Shown here one piece after another: positions 56,221 to 64,000 of a DNA stretch of 64,000 nucleotides. How positions within the stretch are numbered: position 1 is the stretch's first letter; each line of letters starts with the position of its first letter. The translations under genes and the position numbers were made by a program. Origin of the DNA: Photorhabdus australis DSM 17609 (GTDB taxonomy: Bacteria > Pseudomonadota > Gammaproteobacteria > Enterobacterales > Enterobacteriaceae); contig NZ_KL543985.1 in NCBI RefSeq assembly GCF_000711895.1, positions 88,341 to 152,340 on the forward strand. Reading direction: 5' to 3'. The notes under the pieces are model-generated. The model was not told the origin of the DNA. It did not search any database and saw only the letters and a program-made list of their open reading frames with translations.

Positions 56221-56724
56221 AATCTAGCATCATTATGAAAATTTCTTTGAATCAATAAATTTATAAGCAATAACCCGGATTTATAAAATTAACGTATATG
56301 ATTATCTCTGCCCTTAATAAATACAGTTTATTGCCAAGTTACACTCATCCAATATCACAATCCATTAACATTTCACCAATAAAATTGCAAACCAATGTTC
56401 GATGTATAATAAAATTATTATTAATTAACCATAAACTTAAAAATCTACCTTTATTTGCCATTACAATCATTTTATATATTATCTATTAAAAACATAGATA
56501 TATTTTATCATCTATATTTATGTTTTTAATTACAAATATATAATTAATCTCTTATTATTTTATAATAAAACTCAAAGGGCAAAAAAATTGACATTCATCT
56601 CAAAGAAAAGGTATCTTTTAAAAACACCGAAATTATAGAAACTTTTATTTTCATAGTTAATAATTTTCATAGTTAATAGATAGTTTATTTTAGTCTTTTA
56701 AATTAGATGAAAATTATCACTAAC
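56221..56724. other. AT-rich spacer
   Basis: About 500 bp, strongly AT-rich. A 63-codon open frame at 56298-56489 has no ribosome-binding site or recognisable content. Nothing else seen. Confidence 0.5.
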
Positions 56725-56841
56725 TATATTCAAGATGTATCGCGACGGCAAGGGAGCGAATCCCCGGAAGCATAGATAACGATGTGACCAGGGTGAGTGA
56801 GTGCAGCCAACAAAGAGGCAACTTGAAAGATAACAGGTATA
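56725..56841 (-). repeat. ERIC-type intergenic repeat, copy 8 (short)
   Basis: Reverse orientation, about 117 bp. Close to the outer end it lacks some ten bases of the usual TATACCCAATAGATTTCAAG arm (here TATATTCAAG). It lies upstream of the aegerolysin-like gene. Confidence 0.9.
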
Positions 56842-57065
56842 TAATGAAGATGGCTACAACAGTGAGTAAGCAGTCCCAAATAAAAATAAATTTTCTTTAA
56901 GGAAGAATCATGAAATGGAATTCTAATAAAGCAGTAAAAAATTAGCCATAAAATATGATCTAGAAGGTCGGTTCCACTCAAGATATTTAGTTAACCCAAT
57001 GGGTTAAATTATAATCTTGGCATTTATTAAACATATTTTTAAAATTAATTACAAGAGGTAATATC

Positions 57066-57476
57066 ATGTCAGAGATCGAAGCTATTACATTAAAAGCACC
57101 AATCAGCGTTATTGCAAAAGTAACTAATAAATCAGTATATAAACTCAAACTTATCCAAGACTCTATTCGTTTGGATCAAGGTGAGTGGACAACTCTTCCT
57201 CCTCAAGTAATTAATAGAAGCAATGATAATACGCCAGGAAAAGCTATTTGGAGAAGTGATTCAAATAGTATTCTTAGTGGTGTTGCAGGACGTTGTACTT
57301 ATGTATTTGTAGATAGCAAAGGAGAAATCTATAGCATTTTTATTACATGGAATAACCCTCTGATTGGCAGCAGCAGCTACTCAATATCAACAGACTATGA
57401 AGGTGATGATTTACATCTGTCTTATACAGCAGATGTTGGTAATAACCCAATAGTAGAATATACTATTGTAACCTAA
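57066..57476 (+). CDS. Aegerolysin-like protein, similar to insecticidal 13.6-kDa crystal protein
   Basis: 136 residues, mostly beta-strand. The pattern SVIAKVTNKSVYKLKLIQDS, GEWTTLPPQVI, then a GxxG-type turn (SGVAGRCTYVFVD) and IFITWNNPLIGSSSYSIST resembles aegerolysins (ostreolysin, pleurotolysin A type), small proteins that bind membrane lipids and can recruit pore-forming partners. Photorhabdus has a gene (Plu1537) described as similar to the B. thuringiensis 13.6-kDa insecticidal protein, and the position relative to cipA and metG fits it. No signal peptide. GAGG lies eight bases before the ATG. No partner MACPF or other pore protein is next to it. Family assignment is moderately sure; function is inferred. 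Confidence 0.75.
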   Translation: MSEIEAITLKAPISVIAKVTNKSVYKLKLIQDSIRLDQGEWTTLPPQVINRSNDNTPGKAIWRSDSNSILSGVAGRCTYVFVDSKGEIYSIFITWNNPLIGSSSYSISTDYEGDDLHLSYTADVGNNPIVEYTIVT

Positions 57477-57497
57477 TATTTAGTCACTTATATTAAC

Positions 57498-57550
57498 AAC
57501 CATTCCTGTTAAATTAATATTTATTCAACAGGAATGGTTTATTTATTTGA
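57498..57550 (+). terminator. Terminator after the aegerolysin-like gene
   Basis: Perfect 13-base stem AACCATTCCTGTT/AACAGGAATGGTT around a 16-base AT-rich loop, then TATTTATTTG. Confidence 0.88.
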
Positions 57551-57694
57551 AAAGGTAACATTTTCCATTTCAATCAAAGACTAATTTACATTATTCTACC
57601 CATCGCTAAATAATTCCTTCTTTCACAAGCGGGTTCTATTTGTATTGTTTCCCTATAACCTCATCGATACTACTTTCTTATTATTAAATTGTCA

Positions 57695-58258
57695 TCAATA
57701 GGTTTTTACAGATGGCGCCTGGTAAGTGTTAAAACGATTAAGTAAGGTGACAGGATCTTGCTCGATTATTGCCATATGACGATATTTTTCATGTAAAAAT
57801 TGTTCATCGGCCATTCTATTAATCATAGCAACTAGTGGATCGTAAAAGTTATTAATGTTCAGAATACCACAAGGCTTAGTGTGCAACCCTATCTGGCTCC
57901 AGGTAAATACTTCACTAAATTCCTCTAACGTACCAAAACCACCAGGTAAAGCAACAAAAGCATCAGCAAGCTCAATCATCTTATTTTTACGCTGATGCAT
58001 AGTTTCGACAATATATAATTCTGTCAGATTTTTATGTGATATTTCACGCTCTTCTAACAATGTTGGAATAACACCAATAGCCTTACCACCCTCTTTTAGA
58101 ACAGTATCAGCAACAGTTCCCATAATGCCCACACTGGCCCCACCATAAATTAAGGTCATATCTCGCTTAACTAATTCCTTCGCAAAGACAATGGCATTTT
58201 CTTTATATATTTCAGATGCACCAAGACTTGAGCCACAATAAACAGCAATACTTTTCAT
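57695..58258 (-). CDS. LOG-family nucleotide phosphoribohydrolase (TIGR00730 type)
   Basis: 187-residue Rossmann-fold protein of the LONELY GUY family, which hydrolyses the N-glycosidic bond of nucleoside 5'-monophosphates (cytokinin ribotides in plants and some pathogens, AMP or others elsewhere). Diagnostic motifs are YGGASVGIMG (about 39-48) and PGGFGTLEEFSEV with the catalytic Glu (about 103-115), preceded by MHQRKNKMIELADAF. The true substrate here is unknown. I chose the ATG at 58258 (MKSIAVYCGSS); the longer frame to 58333 adds an unlikely leader. It is convergent with the aegerolysin-like gene and divergent from rhtA. Confidence 0.9.
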   Translation of the reverse strand: MKSIAVYCGSSLGASEIYKENAIVFAKELVKRDMTLIYGGASVGIMGTVADTVLKEGGKAIGVIPTLLEEREISHKNLTELYIVETMHQRKNKMIELADAFVALPGGFGTLEEFSEVFTWSQIGLHTKPCGILNINNFYDPLVAMINRMADEQFLHEKYRHMAIIEQDPVTLLNRFNTYQAPSVKTY

Positions 58259-58588
58259 TATCTGAGTTCCCGCCACTTCATATCTACTGTAAAAAATACA
58301 ATTGTACATTATAATAACTATTATACAACTCATTTATGTATAGATATAATATAACTTAAAAAATTAATTATCAGTCATCGATAAATTATCAATATTTCAT
58401 AATACAATTTGATTTCTCATAGAATGATCCCCTAATACTGAAGAATAATTTCACTATTTGATATAATATAATCTAATGCATGGGAAATATTTATTTAAAA
58501 TTATATTCTTCAAATCTATTGAGTTATCTGCATTTCACTGAGAAGATTACCAACCAGATCATTTGATTTTAATAGAGGTTTTGCCCGG
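58259..58588. promoter_or_regulatory. Divergent region LOG-rhtA
   Basis: About 330 bp, AT-rich, holding the promoters of both genes. No operator or hairpin could be named. Confidence 0.4.
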
Positions 58589-59479
58589 ATGTCTTCTTCC
58601 AAGCTCCAAAGGAGTACTTTTCCGTTAATACCTGTAATATTGTTATTACTCTCCATGGCATCAATTCAGAGCGGTGCCTCTCTTGCCAAAACTCTATTTC
58701 CAGTCATCGGTGCACCTGGTGTTACTGCTCTGCGACTGGGCCTTGGGACTATCATTCTCTTTCTTATTTTTAAACCCTGGCGTCTGCGTTTTCGCCGAGA
58801 TTCAATTATGCCACTGCTGACCTATGGTATTGCTCTCGGCGCAATGAATTACACGTTTTATATGGCACTGACGACAATTCCTTTAGGTATTGCCGTCGCT
58901 CTTGAGTTCACTGGCCCACTGGCAGTCGCCATGTTCTCATCACGCCGACCAATAGATTTTCTCTGGGTTGCCCTAGTTATCGCTGGTCTGGCTTTCCTAT
59001 TACCCATTGGTAATAATATTGATGGGCTGGACCCTGTGGGGATTATCTATGCACTCAGTGCGGGTGTTTGCTGGGCACTGTATATTATTTTTGGTCAACG
59101 CGCTGGGGCCGGTTACGGAGCGGCAACAGTTTCTATCGGCTCACTTGTCGCGGCCTTGATATTTTTCCCTGTCGGGTTAATACAAACAGGACCAGAGCTG
59201 CTATTTGATATGTCGATTATGCCTCTGGCACTAGCAATCGCTATTCTGTCTACTGCGTTCCCATACACATTGGAAATGATTGCTCTGACCCGTTTACCCG
59301 CACAAACATTTGGTACTCTGATGAGTCTTGAACCAGCCCTTGGTGCTTTATCTGGTATTATTTTTCTCAATGAACATCTAACTACAACTCAATGGCTGGC
59401 CCTATCTTGTATTATTTTTGCCTCTATCGGTTCTACATCAACCATTAAAGGGAAGCCTAAAATCACAGAAGTCGGCTAA
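58589..59479 (+). CDS. rhtA: Threonine/homoserine exporter RhtA
   Basis: Inner-membrane EamA/DMT exporter with ten helices in two EamA repeats. The 296 residues match E. coli RhtA: SIQSGASLAKTLFPVIGAPG, ALRLGLG, FKPWRLRFRRD, IPLGIAVALEFTGPLAVA, SSRRPIDF, and ALTRLPAQTFGTLMSLEPAL in the second half. dps follows, as in the E. coli dps-rhtA neighbourhood, but ompX is missing and an ERIC copy and a 116-bp repeat lie between the two. Confidence 0.95.
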   Translation: MSSSKLQRSTFPLIPVILLLLSMASIQSGASLAKTLFPVIGAPGVTALRLGLGTIILFLIFKPWRLRFRRDSIMPLLTYGIALGAMNYTFYMALTTIPLGIAVALEFTGPLAVAMFSSRRPIDFLWVALVIAGLAFLLPIGNNIDGLDPVGIIYALSAGVCWALYIIFGQRAGAGYGAATVSIGSLVAALIFFPVGLIQTGPELLFDMSIMPLALAIAILSTAFPYTLEMIALTRLPAQTFGTLMSLEPALGALSGIIFLNEHLTTTQWLALSCIIFASIGSTSTIKGKPKITEVG

Positions 59480-59489
59480 TAATTTTATT

Positions 59490-59616
59490 TATACCTGATA
59501 TCTTTCAAGTTGCCTCTTTGTTGGCTGCACTCACTCACCCCGGTCACATCGTTATCTATGCTCCCGGGGATTCGCTCCCTTGCCGTCGCGATACATCTTG
59601 AAATCTATTGGGTATA
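59490..59616 (+). repeat. ERIC-type intergenic repeat, copy 9
   Basis: 127 bp from TATACCTG to GGGTATA, 11 bp after the rhtA stop codon, where it probably forms the 3' hairpin of the rhtA mRNA. Confidence 0.93.
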
Positions 59617-59721
59617 AAACCGTTATTATTTATCACCAAGCTGGTCATGAGTATTTTCCAAATAATCATTATTTTTTTCTTAATCATTCCATAAAAATAT
59701 AATTATATTACTTCATTATTA

Positions 59722-59837
59722 ATAAATAGCTTTCCAAAATAGTGCTACACCTTACACACGCTACATAACATATAACTCTATGTATAACAATTGGTTGAAT
59801 AAAGCCACGTGTAGCAGAATTATGAAACCTTATTTAT
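59722..59837 (-). repeat. 116-bp inverted repeat family, copy B
   Basis: Reverse complement of copy A at 56105-56220, same length, about 95% identical. It ends 141 bp before dps, so it may lie upstream of or within the dps promoter region. Confidence 0.85.
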
Positions 59838-59978
59838 ATCTGCTCTAATTTTTACCTGCAATTTATAAGAATGATCTATTGATTTAATAGGAATAAGCTA
59901 TGTGATTCAAGATTAATATCAAGTTATATTCATTCCCATAAATGAGAAGCTCATTATTAATATTAAGGGAAAACTATT

Positions 59979-60485
59979 ATGGATACAGCCAAATTAATTA
60001 AAACAAAATCATCGACACTTCTTTATACTCGTAATGATGTCGACGATGATATTAAGCAGGAAACAATTGAAATTCTTAACCATATGGTGGTCCATTTTAT
60101 TGATCTTTCCCTGCTCACCAAACAAGCACATTGGAACATGCGCGGTAACAATTTTATTTCTATCCACGAAATGCTGGATAATTTCTATACTACTATTGTT
60201 GAACATATAGATATTTTCGCAGAAAGAATTGTGCAATTTGGTGGAGTAACGCTCGGAACGGTGCAAGCAGTAAATAAACACACTTCACTGAAAAACTACC
60301 CAACAAATATCCATAACGTACAAGATCATCTAAAAGCACTAGCTGACCGCTATGCCATTGTTGCTAATGACATCCGTACAACTATTGATGAAATTGAGGA
60401 CGAAAATACCGCAGATATGCTTACTGCTGCCTCCCGTGACCTCGACAAATTCTTATGGTTTATTGAAGCAAACATTGAGCAATAA
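59979..60485 (+). CDS. dps: DNA-protecting ferritin-like protein Dps
   Basis: Stationary-phase dodecamer that binds DNA and oxidises Fe(II) with hydrogen peroxide. The 168 residues keep every ferroxidase ligand at the E. coli-like positions: His51, His63, Asp67, Asp78 and Glu82. The lysine-containing N-terminal tail ([12 protein letters not shown]) needed for DNA binding is present. AAGGGA lies upstream of the ATG. Confidence 0.97.
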   Translation: MDTAKLIKTKSSTLLYTRNDVDDDIKQETIEILNHMVVHFIDLSLLTKQAHWNMRGNNFISIHEMLDNFYTTIVEHIDIFAERIVQFGGVTLGTVQAVNKHTSLKNYPTNIHNVQDHLKALADRYAIVANDIRTTIDEIEDENTADMLTAASRDLDKFLWFIEANIEQ

Positions 60486-60522
60486 AATTAAAGGGCCATC
60501 ATATAAGAGCCCTGTGTCACCT

Positions 60523-60556
60523 ACAGGACCAGCTAACAATGTGGTCCTGTTTATAT
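60523..60556 (+). terminator. Terminator after dps
   Basis: Stem ACAGGACCA/TGGTCCTGT with a 10-base loop, followed by TTTAT. A smaller hairpin GGGCC-GGCCC-like (AGGGCC at 60492 with GAGCCCT at 60507) precedes it. Confidence 0.8.
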
Positions 60557-60702
60557 CAACATTCCATCATTCAAGACTCTAGCATTGCAAAACATCATAA
60601 AACTCCCATCATACAGACAAATTTCGTCATATCCTTTAAAAATAAGCATAAATTGTCTATAATCTATGCTTATTTTCATAAGCAACTTGAGGAAATAATA
60701 AA

Positions 60703-60924
60703 ATGGATGCCGAAGTAAAAGATAGCAACGGTACTGTGCTCAATGAGGGTGATTCTGTACAAATCATCAAGGATCTGAAAGTAAAAGGCACATCAACGAC
60801 TTTAAAACGTGGTACCGTGATTAAAAATATCCGCCTAAACCATCGTGAAGATGAAATCGAATGTAACGCAGACAAAATCAAAGGGTTGGTATTGAAAACC
60901 TGCTTTCTGAAAAAAGTAGGATAA
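60703..60924 (+). CDS. Short PhnA-domain protein
   Basis: 73 residues that correspond to the C-terminal PhnA/YjdM domain alone: VKDSNGTVLNEGDSVQIIKD, LKVKGTSTTLKRGTVIKNIR, LVLKTCFLKKVG. The usual N-terminal zinc ribbon of PhnA/YjdM (about 35-40 residues) is not encoded; the GAGG ribosome-binding site directly before the ATG suggests the short form is the real product. PhnA-type proteins are not needed for phosphonate use and their role is unknown. Confidence 0.88.
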   Translation: MDAEVKDSNGTVLNEGDSVQIIKDLKVKGTSTTLKRGTVIKNIRLNHREDEIECNADKIKGLVLKTCFLKKVG

Positions 60925-60988
60925 ACAACCCCTTCTGTCGATTTTATTGATAAAGGATAAATAAATTACAAATTTTCGTGTAAGTTAT

Positions 60989-63118
60989 TTATCCTTTCAT
61001 TTGTCTGATTTCAGCTTCTGAAGGAATTTTCGGTTGTTCAATAGGGAAAACCGGCAAAGCATTTAGCAACCTCAACCCATATTTTTTACTCAACAAACGC
61101 CGGTCATAGATAACCACATCACCATAACATTCATGACTACGAATAAGCCTTCCTACCTGCTGAATAAGGCTGAAAGAAGCACTCGGCAAACTTTGTATTT
61201 CAAAGGGATAACGTCTAAGCGATTTCAACCATTCACCTTCAGTAATAATTACCGGATTGTTAACTGGAGGAAATGTGATTTTATGAATGTGAACCTGAGA
61301 CAAATAATCACCCTTTAAATCCAGACCTTCAGCAAAAGATTGCAACCCAACCAACACACTACATCGCCCTTCATTTATACGCTGACAATGTGTTTCAACT
61401 AATCGATAACGTGGCTGATCTCCCTGAACAAGTAACATCAAACGTAAATCCGTCACATAAGTGAGAAAGGTATCCATCGCCCTCTGACTACTGAACAGAA
61501 TCAACATTCCTTTATGTTGCTGACTCAATAATTGAGTTCTGAAATAACGTGCCATCTCTTCCAAATGAGCAGCTTCATTGTCAATTGTCGGCTCCAGCGA
61601 CATTTGGGGAATAACCAGTTTTCCCTGCCGCACATGATCAAAAGGTGATGATAACGTGACAAAACGATCACCTGCTTTTTCAGTTAATCCCGTCAATTCC
61701 TGAATACGGGAAAAACTATTCAGAGAACGAAGTGTTGCTGATGTCACAACCACATGAGGAATATTACGCCAAAGCAGTTGATTGAGCTGTTCACTGACTC
61801 TGATACCTGCACAGTAGAAATAGAGATGTGACTGATTTTTTTCATAGCGGCGTCTCAACCATTTTGATACCGGCGCACCAGATAACTCTTCCAATGAGGC
61901 CAATCGCCATAATTTGGTCATATTTTCAAAGTATCCAAGCGTGCGACTCGTATGCAAAATAGACCGATGCAATCTGCCAATATCCTGTTTAGCTGTCCGT
62001 TCAGTCAAATCATTAAGTATCGCTTCTGCCAATCCACGTAAGCCATCAGTCAATTTGAACAATTGCTGACAGCAAAGTAGCAAATTATCCGGCAACTTAC
62101 CCATCTCAAACAAATGCTCATCTATTTCACTTTTTTCAGGTAAAAGTATCTGAGTGATCGTAGCAAGCTCTTTAAAATATTCCCTTATTTTTTCACTATG
62201 TTCATTAAGACGACTGGCATTAGCCAAACGCGGAGGCTTTACAGGATGAAATTGCACCAGATATTGCTCAACATGGCGGATAAAAGTATCTAACTGACCA
62301 TTGAGCTGAAACAGGGTAATTTCCCCTTCAACTTCCAGAGAATCTCGAGCAACATCAGGTATATGATGTCCTTCATCAAGTACTAATAACAAATTCCTGG
62401 CATCGGGTAGTACCGATTCGCTCTCCAATGCTGCCATCACCAACGCATGGTTAGCAACCACGACATCCGAATTTTCTATCTCACGACGCGCAATAAAAAA
62501 CGGGCAACGATGATAATATTGACAATTACGACCAAGACAGTTTGCTTTATCTGTACTCACTTTCGACCATAAAACATCAGACAGAGCCAGTTTATGGTGA
62601 TCACGCAATCCATCCCAGGCAAAAGTTGTGTAGTCACTGTGCAACTTGCGGCACAGTTCCTTTTCTTCACTGTTAGCAAGTTCTGTTTTGTCCTCAACCA
62701 AAAACATTAAATCTATCTGTTCACCATTGTGTGCACAGATGGCTTCAAGATTACGTGGACAGACATAACGCCCACGCCCAAAAGCACCTGTAAATTTCAA
62801 ATCAGGAATAATTTTGCACAATAAAGGAAGATCTTTACTGTAAATCTGATCCTGCAAAGCGACATTGGCGGTACTTATGACTAAAGGCTTGCTTTCTGCT
62901 CTGCCAACCGCAATACCAGGGATCAAATAGGAAAGGGTTTTACCAATTCCGGTTGGCGCTTCAATCACTAAATGGCGCCCTTCTTGACCAGCAAGATTTT
63001 TTGCAACTTCAGCAATCATCTGCCTTTGTGGAGCACGGGAAATAAAGCCATCAATGTGTTGAGGTAACGCCTTATACCACTGGCTTATCTGATTTTTTAT
63101 TGAACTGGAAAGTGCCAT
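60989..63118 (-). CDS. dinG: ATP-dependent DNA helicase DinG
   Basis: XPD-like superfamily 2 helicase with a 4Fe-4S cluster, 5'-3' polarity, active on R-loops, forks and G-quadruplexes. The 709 residues carry Walker A in EAPTGIGKTLSYLIPG (about 50-65), the cluster cysteines in GRYVCPRNL, ANCLGRNCQYYHRCPFF, the DEGH box in LVLDEGHHIPD, and motif VI in LIQQVGRLIRSHE. The C-terminus is shorter and less basic than in E. coli. It begins MALSSSIKNQISQWYKAL. Confidence 0.97.
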   Translation of the reverse strand: MALSSSIKNQISQWYKALPQHIDGFISRAPQRQMIAEVAKNLAGQEGRHLVIEAPTGIGKTLSYLIPGIAVGRAESKPLVISTANVALQDQIYSKDLPLLCKIIPDLKFTGAFGRGRYVCPRNLEAICAHNGEQIDLMFLVEDKTELANSEEKELCRKLHSDYTTFAWDGLRDHHKLALSDVLWSKVSTDKANCLGRNCQYYHRCPFFIARREIENSDVVVANHALVMAALESESVLPDARNLLLVLDEGHHIPDVARDSLEVEGEITLFQLNGQLDTFIRHVEQYLVQFHPVKPPRLANASRLNEHSEKIREYFKELATITQILLPEKSEIDEHLFEMGKLPDNLLLCCQQLFKLTDGLRGLAEAILNDLTERTAKQDIGRLHRSILHTSRTLGYFENMTKLWRLASLEELSGAPVSKWLRRRYEKNQSHLYFYCAGIRVSEQLNQLLWRNIPHVVVTSATLRSLNSFSRIQELTGLTEKAGDRFVTLSSPFDHVRQGKLVIPQMSLEPTIDNEAAHLEEMARYFRTQLLSQQHKGMLILFSSQRAMDTFLTYVTDLRLMLLVQGDQPRYRLVETHCQRINEGRCSVLVGLQSFAEGLDLKGDYLSQVHIHKITFPPVNNPVIITEGEWLKSLRRYPFEIQSLPSASFSLIQQVGRLIRSHECYGDVVIYDRRLLSKKYGLRLLNALPVFPIEQPKIPSEAEIRQMKG

Positions 63119-63409
63119 TGCGTTCTGCTGTCATAAAACTGATGCGCTATTTTCCCACAGAGCAGAAACGAAATCAGCTCAATATCGAGATTACAAGGTC
63201 TAGTCAATAATTTAATACCAAATTCAGTAAATTATCATGCTAATAAGAACCAGGCTAAATGTTCTGACAGTATAAGGTAATGATATTAATTTCATCGATT
63301 CATCAATTCAAAGCATTATTCATTATCCATAAAGTAAATTGGTTATTGCCTTGTCAGCTATTCAGAACCCTATATACTTCCTATTTTCTAGATCACCAGA
63401 GAATAATAA

Positions 63410-63574
63410 ATGAAAAAACCACTTCTCACTTTCATCGCTATCCTTTTTGCATTTGGTTCAATTGGCGGCGTATTCCTGGCGGGCCTCAACATGTATACCC
63501 GCTCAACTACACCGATAGAACCACCAACCAGCCAGCAGCAAGAAACAACCACAGCGCCGGTACAGCAACGATAA
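63410..63574 (+). CDS. Small single-pass membrane protein
   Basis: 54 residues, below the length of most gene searches. MKKPLLTFIAILFAFGSIGG then VFLAGLNMYTRS gives one membrane helix (about 5-27), followed by a hydrophilic tail rich in Thr, Pro and Gln. A weak ribosome-binding site (AGAGAA) lies seven bases before the ATG. I do not recognise the family with certainty. It ends 43 bp before sseA on the same strand and may be cotranscribed with it. Confidence 0.65.
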   Translation: MKKPLLTFIAILFAFGSIGGVFLAGLNMYTRSTTPIEPPTSQQQETTTAPVQQR

Positions 63575-63617
63575 CGGACCGAGACACTATTTTAACTTTT
63601 ATATAAATGAGGGCCCC

Positions 63618-64000
63618 ATGAATAATTCATACTTCGTCAGTGCTCAATGGCTAAAAGATCATTTTGATGATGAGAATCTCGTCATCATTGATGCAACCGC
63701 ACCACCGCCACCTCAACAAATCGATTGCCATAAGCTCTGGCTAGATATACACATTCCTGGCGCCCAATTTTTTGATTTGGATAAAATTGCAGATCATCAA
63801 AGCGGATTACCTCATATGTTGCCAGATCCGCAAATTTTCAGTCAGGCTGTTGGGACAATGGGTATTAGCGAGAACCATTTAGTCGTGATTTATGACCAAG
63901 GTAATATGTTCTCCGCCCCTCGCGCATGGTGGACATTTAAGGTATTCGGTTGCCACAATGTTCGTATTCTTGACGGGGGTTTACAAGGCTGGCAACAAGC
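63618..64000 (+). CDS. sseA: 3-mercaptopyruvate sulfurtransferase SseA (5' part)
   Basis: The first about 127 codons of a two-rhodanese-domain sulfurtransferase; the gene runs past the end of the window. Motifs match SseA: YFVSAQWLKDHFDDENLVII, HIPGAQFFDLDKIADHQSGL, PHMLPDPQIFSQAV, GNMFSAPRAWWTFKVFG, ILDGGLQGWQ. The catalytic cysteine (CGSGVTA in the second domain) lies beyond the window. The ATG at 63618 follows GAGGG by four bases. Confidence 0.93.
   Translation, partial: MNNSYFVSAQWLKDHFDDENLVIIDATAPPPPQQIDCHKLWLDIHIPGAQFFDLDKIADHQSGLPHMLPDPQIFSQAVGTMGISENHLVVIYDQGNMFSAPRAWWTFKVFGCHNVRILDGGLQGWQQ

Noticed and set aside
56298-56489. 63-codon frame in the AT-rich spacer
   Set aside because: Low complexity, no translation signal, composition expected by chance at this AT content.
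56910-56945. Eleven-codon frame MKWNSNKAVKN with an AAGGA site, upstream of the aegerolysin-like gene
   Set aside because: Too short and without context; it might be a leader peptide or a gene remnant, but nothing supports either.
56730-56981. 83-codon minus-strand frame
   Set aside because: Its second half is the translation of ERIC copy 8, like other frames over ERIC copies.
56105-59837. Prophage or integrative element as an explanation for the repeat-bracketed segment
   Set aside because: No integrase, transposase, phage structural gene or tRNA attachment site is visible, and rhtA inside it is a native chromosomal gene.

Overview
The window reads as a chromosomal segment of a Photorhabdus species (Morganellaceae, Enterobacterales), probably close to P. 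luminescens/P. laumondii. Most proteins are enterobacterial orthologues at 60-85% apparent similarity (artQM, rlmC, grxA, the his operon, gnd, asmA-dcd-udk, metG, moeAB, ybiT, dinG). The genus is suggested by a 104-residue crystalline inclusion protein (CipA type), an insecticidal-type aegerolysin-like protein, AT-rich spacers, and nine copies (eight nearly complete, one truncated) of an ERIC-type intergenic repeat of about 127 bp. No rRNA, tRNA, CRISPR array, transposase or integrase was seen. These identifications rest on remembered family sequences, not on a search.

Layout. 0-4.7 kb: arginine transport permeases artQM, then rlmC, ybjN and ybjC on the minus strand and grxA on the plus strand; genes that lie among these in E. 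coli (artJ, potFGHI, rimK, nfsA) are absent. 4.7-10.9 kb: ybjG, then serine transporter sdaC behind a long leader, then an accessory pair of Cip-family inclusion protein genes. 10.9-21.3 kb: dacC, a broken gstB, yeeZ, and the complete his operon hisLGDCBHAFI with its promoter and attenuator. 21.4-26.2 kb: an iron alcohol dehydrogenase, yeaK, and a pair of proteins resembling the Dictyostelium adhesion protein DdCAD-1. 26.3-37.2 kb: gnd, yegH, an acetyltransferase, asmA, dcd, udk, mrp and metG.

37.2-50.4 kb: a decayed type VI hcp, a small membrane protein gene, yohJK, cdd, maeA, sanA, yeiB, folE, an MFS transporter, an SDR and moeAB. 50.4-59.9 kb: ybiT, an orphan protein with amphipathic C-terminal helices, a yqhD relic, curA, a decayed tetR, then a segment bracketed by two inverted 116-bp repeats that carries the aegerolysin-like gene, a LOG-family gene and rhtA. 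59.9-64 kb: dps, a short PhnA-domain protein, dinG, a small membrane protein and the start of sseA.

Themes. The accessory genes sit in AT-rich islands between conserved housekeeping blocks and are often bordered by ERIC copies. Two accessory families (Cip-type and DdCAD-1-type) occur as tandem paralogues in which each gene keeps its own matching 3' hairpin, so whole gene cassettes appear to have been duplicated. Several genes are decaying (gstB, hcp, yqhD, tetR). The most unusual candidates are the DdCAD-1-like pair, and the aegerolysin/LOG segment between inverted copies of a repeat that is not ERIC.
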